Positions 18,268 through 28,093 of a DNA stretch of 64,000 nt are shown piece by piece. Location of the stretch: positions 1,240,001 to 1,304,000 of the forward strand of contig NZ_CP051774.1 in NCBI RefSeq assembly GCF_012913485.1, given 5' to 3'. The DNA comes from Luteolibacter luteus. GTDB taxonomy: Bacteria > Verrucomicrobiota > Verrucomicrobiia > Verrucomicrobiales > Akkermansiaceae. Under the pieces are notes generated by a model. The model searched no databases, was not told the DNA's origin, and was given only the letters and a program-made list of their open reading frames with translations. How positions within the stretch are numbered: position 1 is the stretch's first letter; every line of letters starts with the position of its first letter. The position numbers were made by a program, and so were the translations under genes.

Positions 18268-19818
18268 CTACTCCTTCTTCTCCTCGTCCTTGCCGCGCAA
18301 GGCATCGAAGAGCCCTCCGACTTCCCGCACGACTCCTTCCGCCTCCTTCAGGGTGTCGCGTCCTTTGTCGATCAGATCGGTGCCCTCCTTGATCAGCCCG
18401 GGCGCGTTTTTGAGATGGGCCTGGAGATCCTCGCCAACGACCTGCTGGGTGAACTTCAGCACCTTTTCGCCCGTCTCCGGAAGGATCTCGATCATACGCA
18501 TGCCGGCCGCCTCGATCAGGCGGGCGGTAAGGTCCTCCTCTGGCTTGTCCACGGTGCCGGTGATGTGCAGATCGGTCCAAAGGAGGCCTCTCTCACCCGG
18601 GCTGAAAACCGAAGTCTCCGCACCCGGGATCTTCGCGAGAACGCCGGGGACCAGACCGAGACGGAATCGGCCATCCAGCCGCTCCTGCTTGTCCACGCGC
18701 AGGGCACCCTCCAGCCGCACCAGCCCCTCGCTCGCGAGGACGAGATTACGGAGGGTGAGCGCCCCATCCTCCCATTCGAAGTCCGCCTTCGCATCCTGCA
18801 GGGTCAAGCGCCGGAACCGGCTGGTATCCGCGTAGGCGGAGAGGGCATCCAGAAGCGGCAGCGCGGTCAGCATCCCGTCCGTCAGGTTAAGATGGCCACT
18901 TACCGCCGGTTTATCGTTTCGTTTATCGACGCTGAATTCCGCATCCACGTTTCCGGCGAGGCGCTGCTTCCAGTCCTCCGGCAGAATCTCGGCACAGCTC
19001 ACATCGCGGAGGTATCCATTGAAGGCATATCCTTTCCCTTTCGCCGACATCTCCCCCGAGAGATCCAGCCGACCGCTTTCATAAACTTGGAAATCCGCAT
19101 CCGTCAGGAATACCGTATCTTCCTGATACCTCAGGCGAGCCCGCCCGAGTTGCATCGGAGGAGCCCATTTCCACGGCATTTGCACCACTCCGTCCGACCC
19201 CTCGGCCCGATAGCTTCCCTTCGCGCCGTCCGGGGTCAAGCGCCAGAAGGTTCCCAGAATACCGATGGTCCCGCTCTTCGTCAGGACACTCAGGGAGGAC
19301 CGGTCGAACTCCACCTGGCGGAGTTCCACCTCGTGAGGGACCAAGGAGTCATACCATTTTTTCGCCTTGGGCCGAGCAGTATCCTCTCCAGTGGACGGGA
19401 GGTCTTTGACCCGCTCCGCCGCCGTGGTGTCGATTTCAATTTCGATGCGCTTGGCGCGGGCATCATCCACCTGCCAGACGTCTTTCCACCAGCCGCCGAG
19501 CCCGATTTCGACCTGCAGACCCTCGGCATCGATCGATCTTACCAATCCCTCGCCACTGGCCTGAAAGCCGGTGGTGTCCATCCGGGTCCCGCTCCACTGG
19601 AAGGGACCAAACTCGCTCTTCACGCGCAGTTCCTTGTCCGCCGAGGCGGCCAGCATGTGCCGGAAGCTTTCCCCGTGCAGCCAACTGCGGAGCCAGAGGT
19701 AGCCGCCCCCCATCGCCACCACGCCAAAAATCAGAGCCGCCACGATGCCACGCACCCACCAGCGGGAAATCCCTTTTGCTTCACCCGTTCCGGCCCGCCT
19801 CCGTTGTCTCCGGCTCAT
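18268..19818 (-). CDS. AsmA-like inner-membrane-anchored periplasmic protein
   Basis: About 516 residues from the ATG at 19818 (an alternative ATG lies at 19848). A basic N-terminus (MSRRQRRR) precedes a single TM segment (GIVAALIFGVVAMGGGYLWL). The remainder is a long periplasmic region of repeated beta-strand motifs with AsmA/DUF748 character (HLNLTDGMLTALPLLDAL, LRNLVLASEGLVRLEGAL, GRFRLGLVPGVLAKIPG). Such proteins are linked to outer-membrane lipid transport and assembly. Divergently transcribed from sufT with about 75 bp between start codons. Confidence 0.7.
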   Translation of the reverse strand: MSRRQRRRAGTGEAKGISRWWVRGIVAALIFGVVAMGGGYLWLRSWLHGESFRHMLAASADKELRVKSEFGPFQWSGTRMDTTGFQASGEGLVRSIDAEGLQVEIGLGGWWKDVWQVDDARAKRIEIEIDTTAAERVKDLPSTGEDTARPKAKKWYDSLVPHEVELRQVEFDRSSLSVLTKSGTIGILGTFWRLTPDGAKGSYRAEGSDGVVQMPWKWAPPMQLGRARLRYQEDTVFLTDADFQVYESGRLDLSGEMSAKGKGYAFNGYLRDVSCAEILPEDWKQRLAGNVDAEFSVDKRNDKPAVSGHLNLTDGMLTALPLLDALSAYADTSRFRRLTLQDAKADFEWEDGALTLRNLVLASEGLVRLEGALRVDKQERLDGRFRLGLVPGVLAKIPGAETSVFSPGERGLLWTDLHITGTVDKPEEDLTARLIEAAGMRMIEILPETGEKVLKFTQQVVGEDLQAHLKNAPGLIKEGTDLIDKGRDTLKEAEGVVREVGGLFDALRGKDEEKKE

Positions 19819-19892
19819 GGGGGAAAGCTGCCGTCTTTCCGGTGACACGGCAAGCCGCTTGCACCGCCCGGGGCCGCCGCTACACTGCCCGC

Positions 19893-20438
19893 ATGCACGA
19901 GGAAATCGCCCTGGCCCGCGAAGTGGAAGCCATCCAGATCCCCAGCGGGGACACCATCACCCTGCCCATGGGCACGCCGGTCTTCATCACCCAGCGCTTG
20001 GGCGGCACCTACACGGTGGCCACCTCCGCGGGTCTGGCCCGGATTTCCTCGAAGGATGCGGACGCCTTGGGAGTGGATCTCGAAAAGGAGAAGGAAAAAC
20101 AGGCCGAGGCCATCCGCCTGAAGGACGCCCCGCTGGAAGAACAGGTCTGGGCCCAGCTCAAGAGCGTCTACGACCCCGAAATCCCGGTGGACATCGTGAA
20201 CCTGGGTCTTGTTTACGACTGCGGGATCGAGGAGCAAGACGGCAAGAAGGTGGTCGCGATCAAGATGACCCTCACCGCCCCCGGCTGCGGCATGGGCCCG
20301 GTGATCGCCGCCGATGCCCAAGCCAAGATCATGACCATTGAAGGCATCGATGACGCCAAGGTCGAACTCGTCTGGGATCCCGCTTGGAATCAGGATATGA
20401 TTTCCGAGGAAGGAAAGATGAAGCTGGGGATGATCTAA
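19893..20438 (+). CDS. sufT: Fe-S cluster assembly protein SufT (MIP18/DUF59 family)
   Basis: About 181 residues from the ATG at 19893. The N-terminal domain, residues about 8-65 (VEAIQIPSGDTITLPMGTPV, LGGTYTVATS), is the SufT-specific extension. The C-terminal MIP18/DUF59 domain has SVYDPEIPVDIVNLGLVYD and a conserved Cys in TAPGCGMGPVI. SufT acts in maturation of Fe-S proteins with the SUF machinery. The rest of the suf genes are not in the window. The chosen start gives the canonical family N-terminus; the longer frame to 19776 overlaps the divergent AsmA-like gene. Confidence 0.92.
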   Translation: MHEEIALAREVEAIQIPSGDTITLPMGTPVFITQRLGGTYTVATSAGLARISSKDADALGVDLEKEKEKQAEAIRLKDAPLEEQVWAQLKSVYDPEIPVDIVNLGLVYDCGIEEQDGKKVVAIKMTLTAPGCGMGPVIAADAQAKIMTIEGIDDAKVELVWDPAWNQDMISEEGKMKLGMI

Positions 20439-20469
20439 CGGGTGCACGGAGCCATTCCATCGCCGCGGA

Positions 20470-20793
20470 ATGAAGATCCCGAAACCACTGGTGAAGCCGC
20501 TCAAGATCTTGGGCGGCTTCTTTGCGATCGTCACACTGGGATGTCTCGTTGACCGAGTCTGGTGCCTCCGTCATCTGGGAGGAGAGAGTTTTCTGGAGAA
20601 GGCCGACGAGATCCAAGAGCTCTCAACCATCCGATCAACCGGCTACATCGGAACCTCCGGAAGCAGGGCCTACCTTGAGTCCTGGAAAGCAGGCCGACCG
20701 GGATGCATCGTTTACTGGACCGAATTGAAGAATCTCCCGCCAGATCTGGTCGAGAGACTCCGCAGAGGCGAGGACCCGTGGAAATCCCGCTGA
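20470..20793 (+). CDS. Small single-TM hypothetical protein
   Basis: 107 residues with one predicted TM helix near the N-terminus (ILGGFFAIVTLGCLV) after a basic start. The remainder is soluble with no motif I recognise. It starts 31 bp after sufT in the same direction and could share its transcript. Codon use looks host-like. Confidence 0.5.
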   Translation: MKIPKPLVKPLKILGGFFAIVTLGCLVDRVWCLRHLGGESFLEKADEIQELSTIRSTGYIGTSGSRAYLESWKAGRPGCIVYWTELKNLPPDLVERLRRGEDPWKSR

Positions 20794-20815
20794 GTCCGGT
20801 TTACGAGGGGCAGCT

Positions 20816-23293
20816 CTAGGCTTCTACCTTTCTCCCCTCTTTCGCGTCGATATCGACGGGAGCCCACTCGATTTCCACATCACGGAAGTCCTTCGGAGCA
20901 CGGGCCCGGTAGCGACCATCTTCGCCACGCGTGGCGGTGGTCTCCTGTCCATCGATCACCACGTTCAGCTCCGGATCGGCGCTGCCAATCCCACAGAAAG
21001 TCAGATTCACGGCGTCATAACCCGGCGACCAAGTTCCCTGCCACTCGCGGCTCAGGCGGATTTTCCCTTCACCGCCTTCGAGTTGGATCACGGAATCCCG
21101 GAAGACGCCGTCCTTCCACAACTCGCCATCGCCCTCATCTTCATACCAAGCGCTGGTCTCGCTCCCATCCTTCCACCAAGCGCGCAGTTCCGGCTCGGGA
21201 TGGGGAATCTGCCCCACCCACTGCTGGAGCGGCCAATGCGGGATGACCGCGCCGGCGCGGACAAAAACGGGGATCCGGTCGATGGGGCACTCGATCCAGA
21301 TATCCGTGGCAACCGCCTTCGGGCGTGAGTCGTCGTGATAGGCGAACCACTCGCTGCGGGGCAGGTAAAGGAAACGGCCTTCCTCTCCCTCCGCCATGAT
21401 GGGGACCACGTAAAGATGATCGCCGAAATAGAACTCCGCGCTGCGCCAGTAAGCATCCGGGTTCTGGTGATCGACGAGCGGTAGCGAGCGCAACATCGGC
21501 GTGCCATCCTTCACGTACTGGCGGAAAGCCGTGTAGATCGTCGGGAGAAGACGATAGCGCATCTCGATCGCCCGCTTCACCCAATCCGTCGTGTCCTCGC
21601 CGAAGGACCAGGGCTCTTGCTCGCCGTGGTCCCCGGATGAATGCGTGCGGAAGAAGGGATGGAACACCGCCAATTGTACCCAGCGGAGGTAAAGCTCCGG
21701 CGAAGGTGTCTCGATAAAGCCGCCGATGTCCGAACCGATGAAGGACATTCCGGAAGTGGCGAGCCGCTGGCATTGCGTGTTCGCCATGTTGAGATGCTCC
21801 CAGGAGGCCACGTTGTCTCCGGTCCAGCCGCAGGCGAAGCGCTGCGTACCGGCATAGGCGGAGCGCGTGATCGAGAAAGGCCGCCTGCCCTTGCCGAAGC
21901 GTCGCAGGCCCTCCTTGGTCGCGCGGATCATCTGCATGCCATAGATGTTATGCGCCTTGCGGTGCGAACAAGGGTGCCCGTCGTAGTCGTGGCGGACATC
22001 ATGCGGAAAGGTCCCCTCTTCAAAGACCGCCGGCTCGTTCATGTCATTCCAGATCCCATGCACGCCGGTCTCGCCAATCAGTGCGTGGAACTGGTCCGCC
22101 CACCAGTGGCGTACCTCGGGCCGGGTGAAATCCGGGAAGTGGCAGAGACCCGGCCATACCGAACCCTTCATCAGGTTCCCGTCCTGGCGACGACAGAAGT
22201 AACCCTTCTCGATCCCCTCCACCCAGACCGGATACAAGGGATCGATCTTCAGGCCCGGGTCGATGATTGCCACGGTTTTGAATCCCTCCTGCTCAAGTTC
22301 CTGCACCATCTTCTTCGGTGAAGGAAAGCGCTCCGCATCCCAGGTGAAGCAGCGGTAGCCATCCATGTAGTCGATATCGAGGTAGATGGCATCACAGGGA
22401 ATCTTCCGGTCCCGGAAACCGCGTGCGATATTCCGCACCGCAGCCTCCGGGTAGTAGCTCCACTTGCACTGATGATAGCCCAGTGCCCACAGCGGCGGCA
22501 TTTCCGGCAGGCCGGTAAGCTGCGTGTAGCGCCGCACCACATCCAGCGGCGTATTCCCGTGGATGAAGTAGTAGTTCATCTCCCCGCCTTGGGCGGAGAA
22601 GGTAGTGACATTTGGTTTCTCGCTGCCGAAGTCGAATCCGGTGCGGAAGGTATTATCGAAAAAGATCCCGTAAGAGCGCCCCCGGCAGAGACTCAGGTAA
22701 AAGGGCACGTTCTTATACAAGGGATCCGTCTCCGGCCCGTAGGCATAGGTATCGCTACCCCAAAGCTGGAAACGGCGGCCGCGCAGGTTCAGGTCGCAGG
22801 ACTTGTCACCCAGACCATAGAAGTATTCCCCGTTCTGGCAGACCTTGCTCATCTTTACGATCTCGCCGCCGAACTGCTTGTTGTCCTCCCAATGGTAACC
22901 CTTGTCGTCCTGGCAGAGTATCTTCCCGCTGACCGTGTCGGTAATGGTGACCTTCAAACCCTGCCGTGCGATCCGCACGGACAAATGTCCCGTCTTCAAC
23001 GCATAGCCGTCCGCGAACTCGATCAGTTCGTGATCCGGCAACTCCGGCCGAAATGCCGGGTCGACGGCGTAGGAGAAGTCATCCTCGAAACGCCCTTCCG
23101 GCGAAAAACGGAAGCGCACGATGCCCTCCGCTACCAAGCGCAACTGCATCAGCACCCCGTTGTCGGTGAGGAACTCGAAGACTCCCTCGGCCGAGTGCCT
23201 CAACTCCCGGATCGAGGCCGGGAAGAAGTCCACTACCGCCGCAGCGGCCTGGTGCTTCTCCATGTAATTGCCGGAAAACTCTTCGGAAGCCAT
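20816..23293 (-). CDS. Glycoside hydrolase family 31 alpha-glucosidase/alpha-xylosidase
   Basis: About 825 residues from the ATG at 23293. There is no signal peptide, so it probably acts in the cytoplasm. GH31 hallmarks are the N-terminal beta-sandwich, the barrel segment DAIYLDIDYMDGYRCFTWD, the nucleophile D417 in GIWNDMNEP and the acid/base D493 in CGWTGDNVASWEHL. C-terminal domains follow (IPVFVRAGAVIP). It hydrolyses terminal non-reducing alpha-glycosidic bonds, most likely maltose or starch fragments. It is divergent from the glycosyltransferase and GH57 genes, making a small alpha-glucan metabolism cluster. Confidence 0.93.
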   Translation of the reverse strand: MASEEFSGNYMEKHQAAAAVVDFFPASIRELRHSAEGVFEFLTDNGVLMQLRLVAEGIVRFRFSPEGRFEDDFSYAVDPAFRPELPDHELIEFADGYALKTGHLSVRIARQGLKVTITDTVSGKILCQDDKGYHWEDNKQFGGEIVKMSKVCQNGEYFYGLGDKSCDLNLRGRRFQLWGSDTYAYGPETDPLYKNVPFYLSLCRGRSYGIFFDNTFRTGFDFGSEKPNVTTFSAQGGEMNYYFIHGNTPLDVVRRYTQLTGLPEMPPLWALGYHQCKWSYYPEAAVRNIARGFRDRKIPCDAIYLDIDYMDGYRCFTWDAERFPSPKKMVQELEQEGFKTVAIIDPGLKIDPLYPVWVEGIEKGYFCRRQDGNLMKGSVWPGLCHFPDFTRPEVRHWWADQFHALIGETGVHGIWNDMNEPAVFEEGTFPHDVRHDYDGHPCSHRKAHNIYGMQMIRATKEGLRRFGKGRRPFSITRSAYAGTQRFACGWTGDNVASWEHLNMANTQCQRLATSGMSFIGSDIGGFIETPSPELYLRWVQLAVFHPFFRTHSSGDHGEQEPWSFGEDTTDWVKRAIEMRYRLLPTIYTAFRQYVKDGTPMLRSLPLVDHQNPDAYWRSAEFYFGDHLYVVPIMAEGEEGRFLYLPRSEWFAYHDDSRPKAVATDIWIECPIDRIPVFVRAGAVIPHWPLQQWVGQIPHPEPELRAWWKDGSETSAWYEDEGDGELWKDGVFRDSVIQLEGGEGKIRLSREWQGTWSPGYDAVNLTFCGIGSADPELNVVIDGQETTATRGEDGRYRARAPKDFRDVEIEWAPVDIDAKEGRKVEA

Positions 23294-23685
23294 GGGTGGG
23301 AATGAGAATCGGGGTCTGCGCGGCGAGCATAACACCTTAGCCAGCATCGTGCCAAGCCGGACCGCGACCCCGTCTTTCGGAGCAAGGCCCTCCGCCTCAG
23401 CCTCGGGCCACGGAACCCAAGTGGCGGCATGCGGTCGAAAACCCGGTCTTGTAATACGAAAGCACTCGTACTTCGAGCCAGAGGGTCAAAATCAGACACG
23501 ACTTTCGAAAGAGGCTATTCGCCTTGATTTTATCAATTCCCGCGTAGCGTTCCGATGCTTGCGTGGCGAAGGTGGCACCGTGTAACCACGTAATTTCCCT
23601 CGACATTGGCCCGCCCATTGCTCAGGGACAAACAGGGTCCCGGGAGTGCCTGAAAATCAATCCCTGAACGGCTCTTATTCAGATC
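23294..23685. other. Intergenic region between divergent alpha-glucan genes
   Basis: About 390 bp without a convincing gene. It separates the GH31 gene (minus) from the glycosyltransferase gene (plus), so promoters for both should lie here. The middle part (about 23440-23580) is more AT-rich than its surroundings. I see no RNA gene, repeat or riboswitch I can support. Confidence 0.4.
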
Positions 23686-24993
23686 ATGAATCGCATTCGC
23701 GTGCTTAAACTAGGCTGGGAGTTCCCCCCCTTGATCAATGGCGGACTCGGGATTGCCTGCCTTGGTCTTTCGCAAGCTCTCTCGAAGCACGTGGATCTCC
23801 GGGTGATCGTCCCCAGGGCCGATCCTTCAACTCACTTCGACGGCTTCAGCCTGACAGGATTGAACAACCTGAGGGTGGAAGACCTCCAGACCGTAGAGGG
23901 CAAGTATCGCTACGAAAGCTTTGCGCAGATCGAACGGGTCCCCATCCAGCTCGACCCCTACGACACGACTGAAACGACAGTTGAAAACATCCGCATGGAA
24001 CCGGGTGGGGAGATCCGCTTTTCCCAGACCACACGGAACCAGCTGGAACAGTTCAAGATGGGTGAACTCTACGGCGGTGACCTCGGCACCAAGGTGATCG
24101 AGTTTTCCAAGATCGCCGCGAAGCTGGCGCTGCAGACTGAATTTGATGTCGTGCACGCGCATGATTGGATGACCTTCCTTGCAGGCGTGGAGGTCAAGAA
24201 AGCAACCGGCAAGCCGCTGGTTCTCCATGTCCACGCATCACAGTACGACCGTGCTGGCGCGGATGCCCGCGGATGGATCTACGACATCGAGAAATATGGA
24301 ATGGAGCAGGCGGATGCGGTGATCCCCGTGAGCCGCTACACCGGCCAGGTATGCTCCGGCCACTATGGCATCGACCCCGCGAAGCTTCATCCCGTGCACA
24401 ATGGCGCCGAGCCCGTGCATGTTTTCACCACCAAGAAGAAGTTTCCCGAAAAGCTGGTCCTCTTCCTCGGCCGCCTGACTGCCCAGAAAGGCCCCGAGTT
24501 CTTCCTTGAGATCGCCTCAAAGGTCCTGGCGGTGAACAAGAATGTCCGCTTCGTGATGGCAGGTACCGGCGAGCGACTGAAGCCACTCATCGAAAGCGGA
24601 GCTTTCCGTGGCCTGGGCGGCTACTTCCACTTCACCGGCTTCCTGAACAAAGAGAAGGTCAACGAGCTGCTCTCGATGACCGACATCTACTGCATGCCTT
24701 CTGTCTCGGAGCCATTCGGCCTCTCGGCACTCGAAGCGGCGCAGTTCGGCATCCCCGCCGTGATTTCAAAGCAGTCCGGCGTGGCCGAGGTTCTCAAGGG
24801 CGCACTGAAGGCGGACTTCTGGGACGTCGATCTGATGGCCAAGCACATCATCGACCTTCTGGAAGATGAAGAGCTGTGCCAGCGCGTCATCAAGCAGGCC
24901 GAGCAAGACATCGAGGCCTCCACATGGGATGCAGCCGCGGAAAAGGTGGTGGCCATCTATCGCGACCTCGTTCGCGAGCCTGCTACCGTGTAA
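23686..24993 (+). CDS. GT4 glycosyltransferase, glycogen synthase-like
   Basis: 435 residues with GT-B fold signatures. The N-terminal Rossmann domain begins VLKLGWEFPPLINGGLGIA, the glycine-rich acceptor-side motif seen in glycogen and starch synthases. The C-terminal domain has LFLGRLTAQKGPEFFLEIA and the E-x7-E nucleotide-sugar motif in SEPFGLSALEAA. It most likely transfers glucose from a nucleotide sugar to an alpha-glucan. Only about 90 bp separate it from the GH57 gene downstream, and such pairs are typically involved in alpha-glucan synthesis and remodelling. Confidence 0.85.
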   Translation: MNRIRVLKLGWEFPPLINGGLGIACLGLSQALSKHVDLRVIVPRADPSTHFDGFSLTGLNNLRVEDLQTVEGKYRYESFAQIERVPIQLDPYDTTETTVENIRMEPGGEIRFSQTTRNQLEQFKMGELYGGDLGTKVIEFSKIAAKLALQTEFDVVHAHDWMTFLAGVEVKKATGKPLVLHVHASQYDRAGADARGWIYDIEKYGMEQADAVIPVSRYTGQVCSGHYGIDPAKLHPVHNGAEPVHVFTTKKKFPEKLVLFLGRLTAQKGPEFFLEIASKVLAVNKNVRFVMAGTGERLKPLIESGAFRGLGGYFHFTGFLNKEKVNELLSMTDIYCMPSVSEPFGLSALEAAQFGIPAVISKQSGVAEVLKGALKADFWDVDLMAKHIIDLLEDEELCQRVIKQAEQDIEASTWDAAAEKVVAIYRDLVREPATV

Positions 24994-25086
24994 CGCCCCT
25001 GAATCCTTTTTCCGGAGCGCGACAGATCGATTCTTTCAATACCCTGCGAAATTGGTCTGAATCGTGTTCTCCCCTCTGCCGAGCCC

Positions 25087-26316
25087 ATGCCCGACGTCTG
25101 CCTCTACTTCCAGGTCCACCAGCCGAACCGGCTGATCCCCTACGATTTCTTCCGCATCGGTGAACACGCCTTCTATGAGGATGACGGCCTGAATGGCGAG
25201 GTGCTCTCGAAGGTGGCGGAAAAGTGCTACCTGCCCGCGAACGCTCTTTTTCAAAAGGCCATCAAGGAGACCAAGGGGCGCTTCCGCATGGCGCTGTCGA
25301 TCAGCGGCACGGTGATCGAACAGATGGCCTACCACCGGCCGGATGTGCTGAAGTCCTTCCAAGACCTGGTCGCCACCGGAAATGTCGAATTGCTGGCGGA
25401 GACCTACTATCACTCCTTGGCGATCCTTCACTCGAAGAAGGAATTCGAGCGGCAGGTCGAGAGGCATCTCGATATCCTCGAAGACACCTTCCATGTCCGT
25501 CCCCGCGTTTTCCGGAACACCGAGCTGATCTACAACAACGCCATCGCCGCGCAGACGGAGACGATGGGTTTCGACGGGATCCTGGCTGAAGGTGTTCCCT
25601 GGGTGCTCAACGGCCAATCACCGAATTACCTCTACCGAGCTCCGCACGTTTCCCAACTGAAGACCATCCTTCGCAACGACGGGCTCTCCGATGATCTCGG
25701 CTTCCGCTTTTCCGACCAGAGTTGGAGCGAGTGGCCCCTCACGCCGGAGAAATTCGCCGGCTGGATGAAGAAAGCACCGGGGGACGTGGTGAATCTCTTC
25801 CTCGATTACGAGACCATCGGTGAACACCAGTGGAAGGATACAGGCATCTTCGACTTCTGGGAGAAGCTGCCCGAAGCGGTGTTGGATCAGGACATCAAGT
25901 GGATCACTCCCAGCGAAGTCGTGGATCTCTTCCGGGCCTCGAAGGAATATGATTGCCACTGGCCGACCTCATGGGCCGATGCCGAACGCGACCTCAGCGC
26001 GTGGACAGGCAATGTGATGCAGCAGGAAGCCATCGCGAAGATCCACCGACTGGAAGAAGAAGTTCTCGCGGCGAAGGATCCGGACCTCACCCATGTGTGG
26101 GCGAAAATGCAGACCTCGGACCACTTTTACTGGATGTCGACCAAGGGCGGGACGGATGGGAATGTGCATCAGTACTTCTCACCTTATGGGAGCGCCTACG
26201 ACGGGTATATCTACTTCATGAATGCCCTCGCCGACCTGCAGATCCGGCTGAAGCGGATTCGTGAAGCGAAGCACCTCCCCACGCCCGAGCCGACACCGGC
26301 GGACGAGGTGGTCTGA
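25087..26316 (+). CDS. Glycoside hydrolase family 57 (alpha-amylase or 4-alpha-glucanotransferase type)
   Basis: 409 residues. It begins with the GH57 conserved region 1 (VCLYFQVHQPNRL). Other conserved regions visible are AETYYHSLAIL, RNTELIYNN (its Glu is the family nucleophile position) and LDYETIGEH. No signal peptide, so it is intracellular. Whether it hydrolyses or transfers alpha-1,4-glucan cannot be told from sequence. It is downstream of the GT4 glycogen-synthase-like gene and convergent with uvrC. Confidence 0.9.
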   Translation: MPDVCLYFQVHQPNRLIPYDFFRIGEHAFYEDDGLNGEVLSKVAEKCYLPANALFQKAIKETKGRFRMALSISGTVIEQMAYHRPDVLKSFQDLVATGNVELLAETYYHSLAILHSKKEFERQVERHLDILEDTFHVRPRVFRNTELIYNNAIAAQTETMGFDGILAEGVPWVLNGQSPNYLYRAPHVSQLKTILRNDGLSDDLGFRFSDQSWSEWPLTPEKFAGWMKKAPGDVVNLFLDYETIGEHQWKDTGIFDFWEKLPEAVLDQDIKWITPSEVVDLFRASKEYDCHWPTSWADAERDLSAWTGNVMQQEAIAKIHRLEEEVLAAKDPDLTHVWAKMQTSDHFYWMSTKGGTDGNVHQYFSPYGSAYDGYIYFMNALADLQIRLKRIREAKHLPTPEPTPADEVV

Positions 26317-26406
26317 TGGGAGACCCCGCAGCTCGTGCTCTTCGTTTCTCCGGGACGAAGAGTTCGACTCCATCCCGCCCCTCTTGGGACTGCCCCTGCT
26401 TCGTTC

Positions 26407-27954
26407 TCACCCCAGCCACTCCAGTATCGCCTCCGCGGACTTCTCGGAAATCCCCGGCAAGGCCGCGATCTCCTTGGCGCTCGCTTTGCGGATCCGGTCC
26501 ACGCTTCCGAATTTTGCAAGCAGCGCCTGCTTCTTCTTCGGCGATACCGCGGGACAATCATCCAGCAAGCTCTCCTTCATCCGGCGGCGATAGAGCAGCG
26601 CGTTATAGCCGTTTGCAAACCGGTGTGCTTCATCGCGGATGCGCTGCAGGAGCTTCAGGGCGCCACGGTCATGCGGGATCAACAAGGGATCACTCTCGCC
26701 GGGAAAGAACACTTCTTCCCGCTGTTTCGCCAGACCGATCACCGGCAGATCAAAGAGACCGAGGTTTCTCAGTTCCCTCACCGCCATCGAAAGCTGCCCC
26801 TTCCCGCCGTCCACAATCACCAGATCGGGCAGCACAATCTTCGCCCGGCCTTCCTTCGCCAGCCTTCGCTGCCTTTCCAGGGGATCTTCCTGCGAATACT
26901 CATCATCCGGATTCGCCTGAGAGTTCTCCCCTAGAATCCGGGAATAACGCCGGCGGATGACCTCCGCCATCGAGGCGAAGTCATCCTGTCCCTCCACGGT
27001 ACGGATGCGGTAGCGCCGGTAGTTCTGGTTGTCCGGCTTGCCATCGGTGAAGCGCACCATCGATGCCACGATGTGGTTCGATGAAACGTTCGAAATATCG
27101 AAGCACTCCATCACCCGGGGCGGACCTTCCAGCCCCAAGGCCTCGCCCAGATCCGCGAGATCCTCGGTCGGTTTCACCGTGGTCGGCACGCCGCGCCCGC
27201 GGGTGAACTGCCGGGTCGGATTCAGGGTCTTCTTGAGATTATCCAGGACGTCGCGCAGCAAGGCCGCCTTTTCGAAATCGAGCCGCTCCGCCGCCTTCGC
27301 CATGTCCGCCTCCAGATCGCTGAAGATTTCACGGCGCCCCTTCCCTTCGAGCACCGCGCAGGCCTCATCAATCCGCCTCAGGTAGTCCTCACGGGTGATT
27401 CGGAAAATGCAGGGGGCGGAGCAATTCCGGATGATGTCCGCATTGCAGTGCCGGTAATCGTTCTCGCCGGGGTTCAGCGGGCGGCAGGCCCGCAGGCCGA
27501 ACTTCCGGTTCAGCCAGGAAATCGTAGCCCGCAGGGCTCCGGAATGGGCGAAGGGCCCGAAATACCGAGCCCCGTCGTCCTTCTTCATCCGGGTCAGGAC
27601 AAATCGCGGCCAAGGCTCGGAGGGCTGGATCTTTACCAGCAGGAAGCGCTTGTCGTCCCGGAAAGCGACATTGTAGCGCGGCCGGTAGTCCTTGATGAGC
27701 TTGCCTTCCAGTAGCAGGGCCTCCGCCTCGTTCCTGACCAAGTGGAATTCGAAATCGACAATCGTGTCGATCAAGGCCCGGGTCTTCAGGTCAGCCCGGG
27801 TTTTCCGGGAGGCGAGGAAATACGAGGACAGGCGCTTCCGTAGATCCCGCGCCTTGCCGACGTAAATAATCGAGCCGAGACGGTCCTTCATGAGGTACAC
27901 CCCGGGCTGATGAGGCACCGTCCTGAGTTTTTCCTTCAATCCCGCCGCAGCCAC
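26407..27954 (-). CDS. uvrC: Excinuclease ABC subunit C, short form
   Basis: Nucleotide-excision repair nuclease. A GTG at 27954 gives about 515 residues starting VAAAGLKEKLRTVPHQPGVY; the open frame extends to 28107 but that part is not family-like. Features: GIY-YIG domain (PGVYLMKD, IIYVGKARDLRKRL), an Fe-S-type cysteine set (C157, C170, C178, C182), UVR motif near 215-240, RNase H-like endonuclease (MECFDISNVSSNHIV, VIVDGGKGQL) and C-terminal HhH (PGISEKSAEAILEWL). Only about 43 residues separate the UVR motif from ECFDIS, against about 150 in E. coli UvrC. The central linker is therefore much reduced. Confidence 0.92.
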   Translation of the reverse strand: MAAAGLKEKLRTVPHQPGVYLMKDRLGSIIYVGKARDLRKRLSSYFLASRKTRADLKTRALIDTIVDFEFHLVRNEAEALLLEGKLIKDYRPRYNVAFRDDKRFLLVKIQPSEPWPRFVLTRMKKDDGARYFGPFAHSGALRATISWLNRKFGLRACRPLNPGENDYRHCNADIIRNCSAPCIFRITREDYLRRIDEACAVLEGKGRREIFSDLEADMAKAAERLDFEKAALLRDVLDNLKKTLNPTRQFTRGRGVPTTVKPTEDLADLGEALGLEGPPRVMECFDISNVSSNHIVASMVRFTDGKPDNQNYRRYRIRTVEGQDDFASMAEVIRRRYSRILGENSQANPDDEYSQEDPLERQRRLAKEGRAKIVLPDLVIVDGGKGQLSMAVRELRNLGLFDLPVIGLAKQREEVFFPGESDPLLIPHDRGALKLLQRIRDEAHRFANGYNALLYRRRMKESLLDDCPAVSPKKKQALLAKFGSVDRIRKASAKEIAALPGISEKSAEAILEWLG

Positions 27955-28093
27955 ACCCCGAATGGATATCCAGAGCAGCCCGACCGCAAGCGGAGAGGTA
28001 CAGGCAGAAAGCCGGGGGATCCGGCGATTTCCCCATCCGAGCCCCCCGGGCTTGCTTCGGCGGGGTAGGCCGCTAAGCTCCCGGCACTTTCCG

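Noticed and set aside
23440-23580. AT-richer segment that looked like a possible RNA gene
   Set aside because: No cloverleaf, conserved riboswitch core or strong stem could be drawn.
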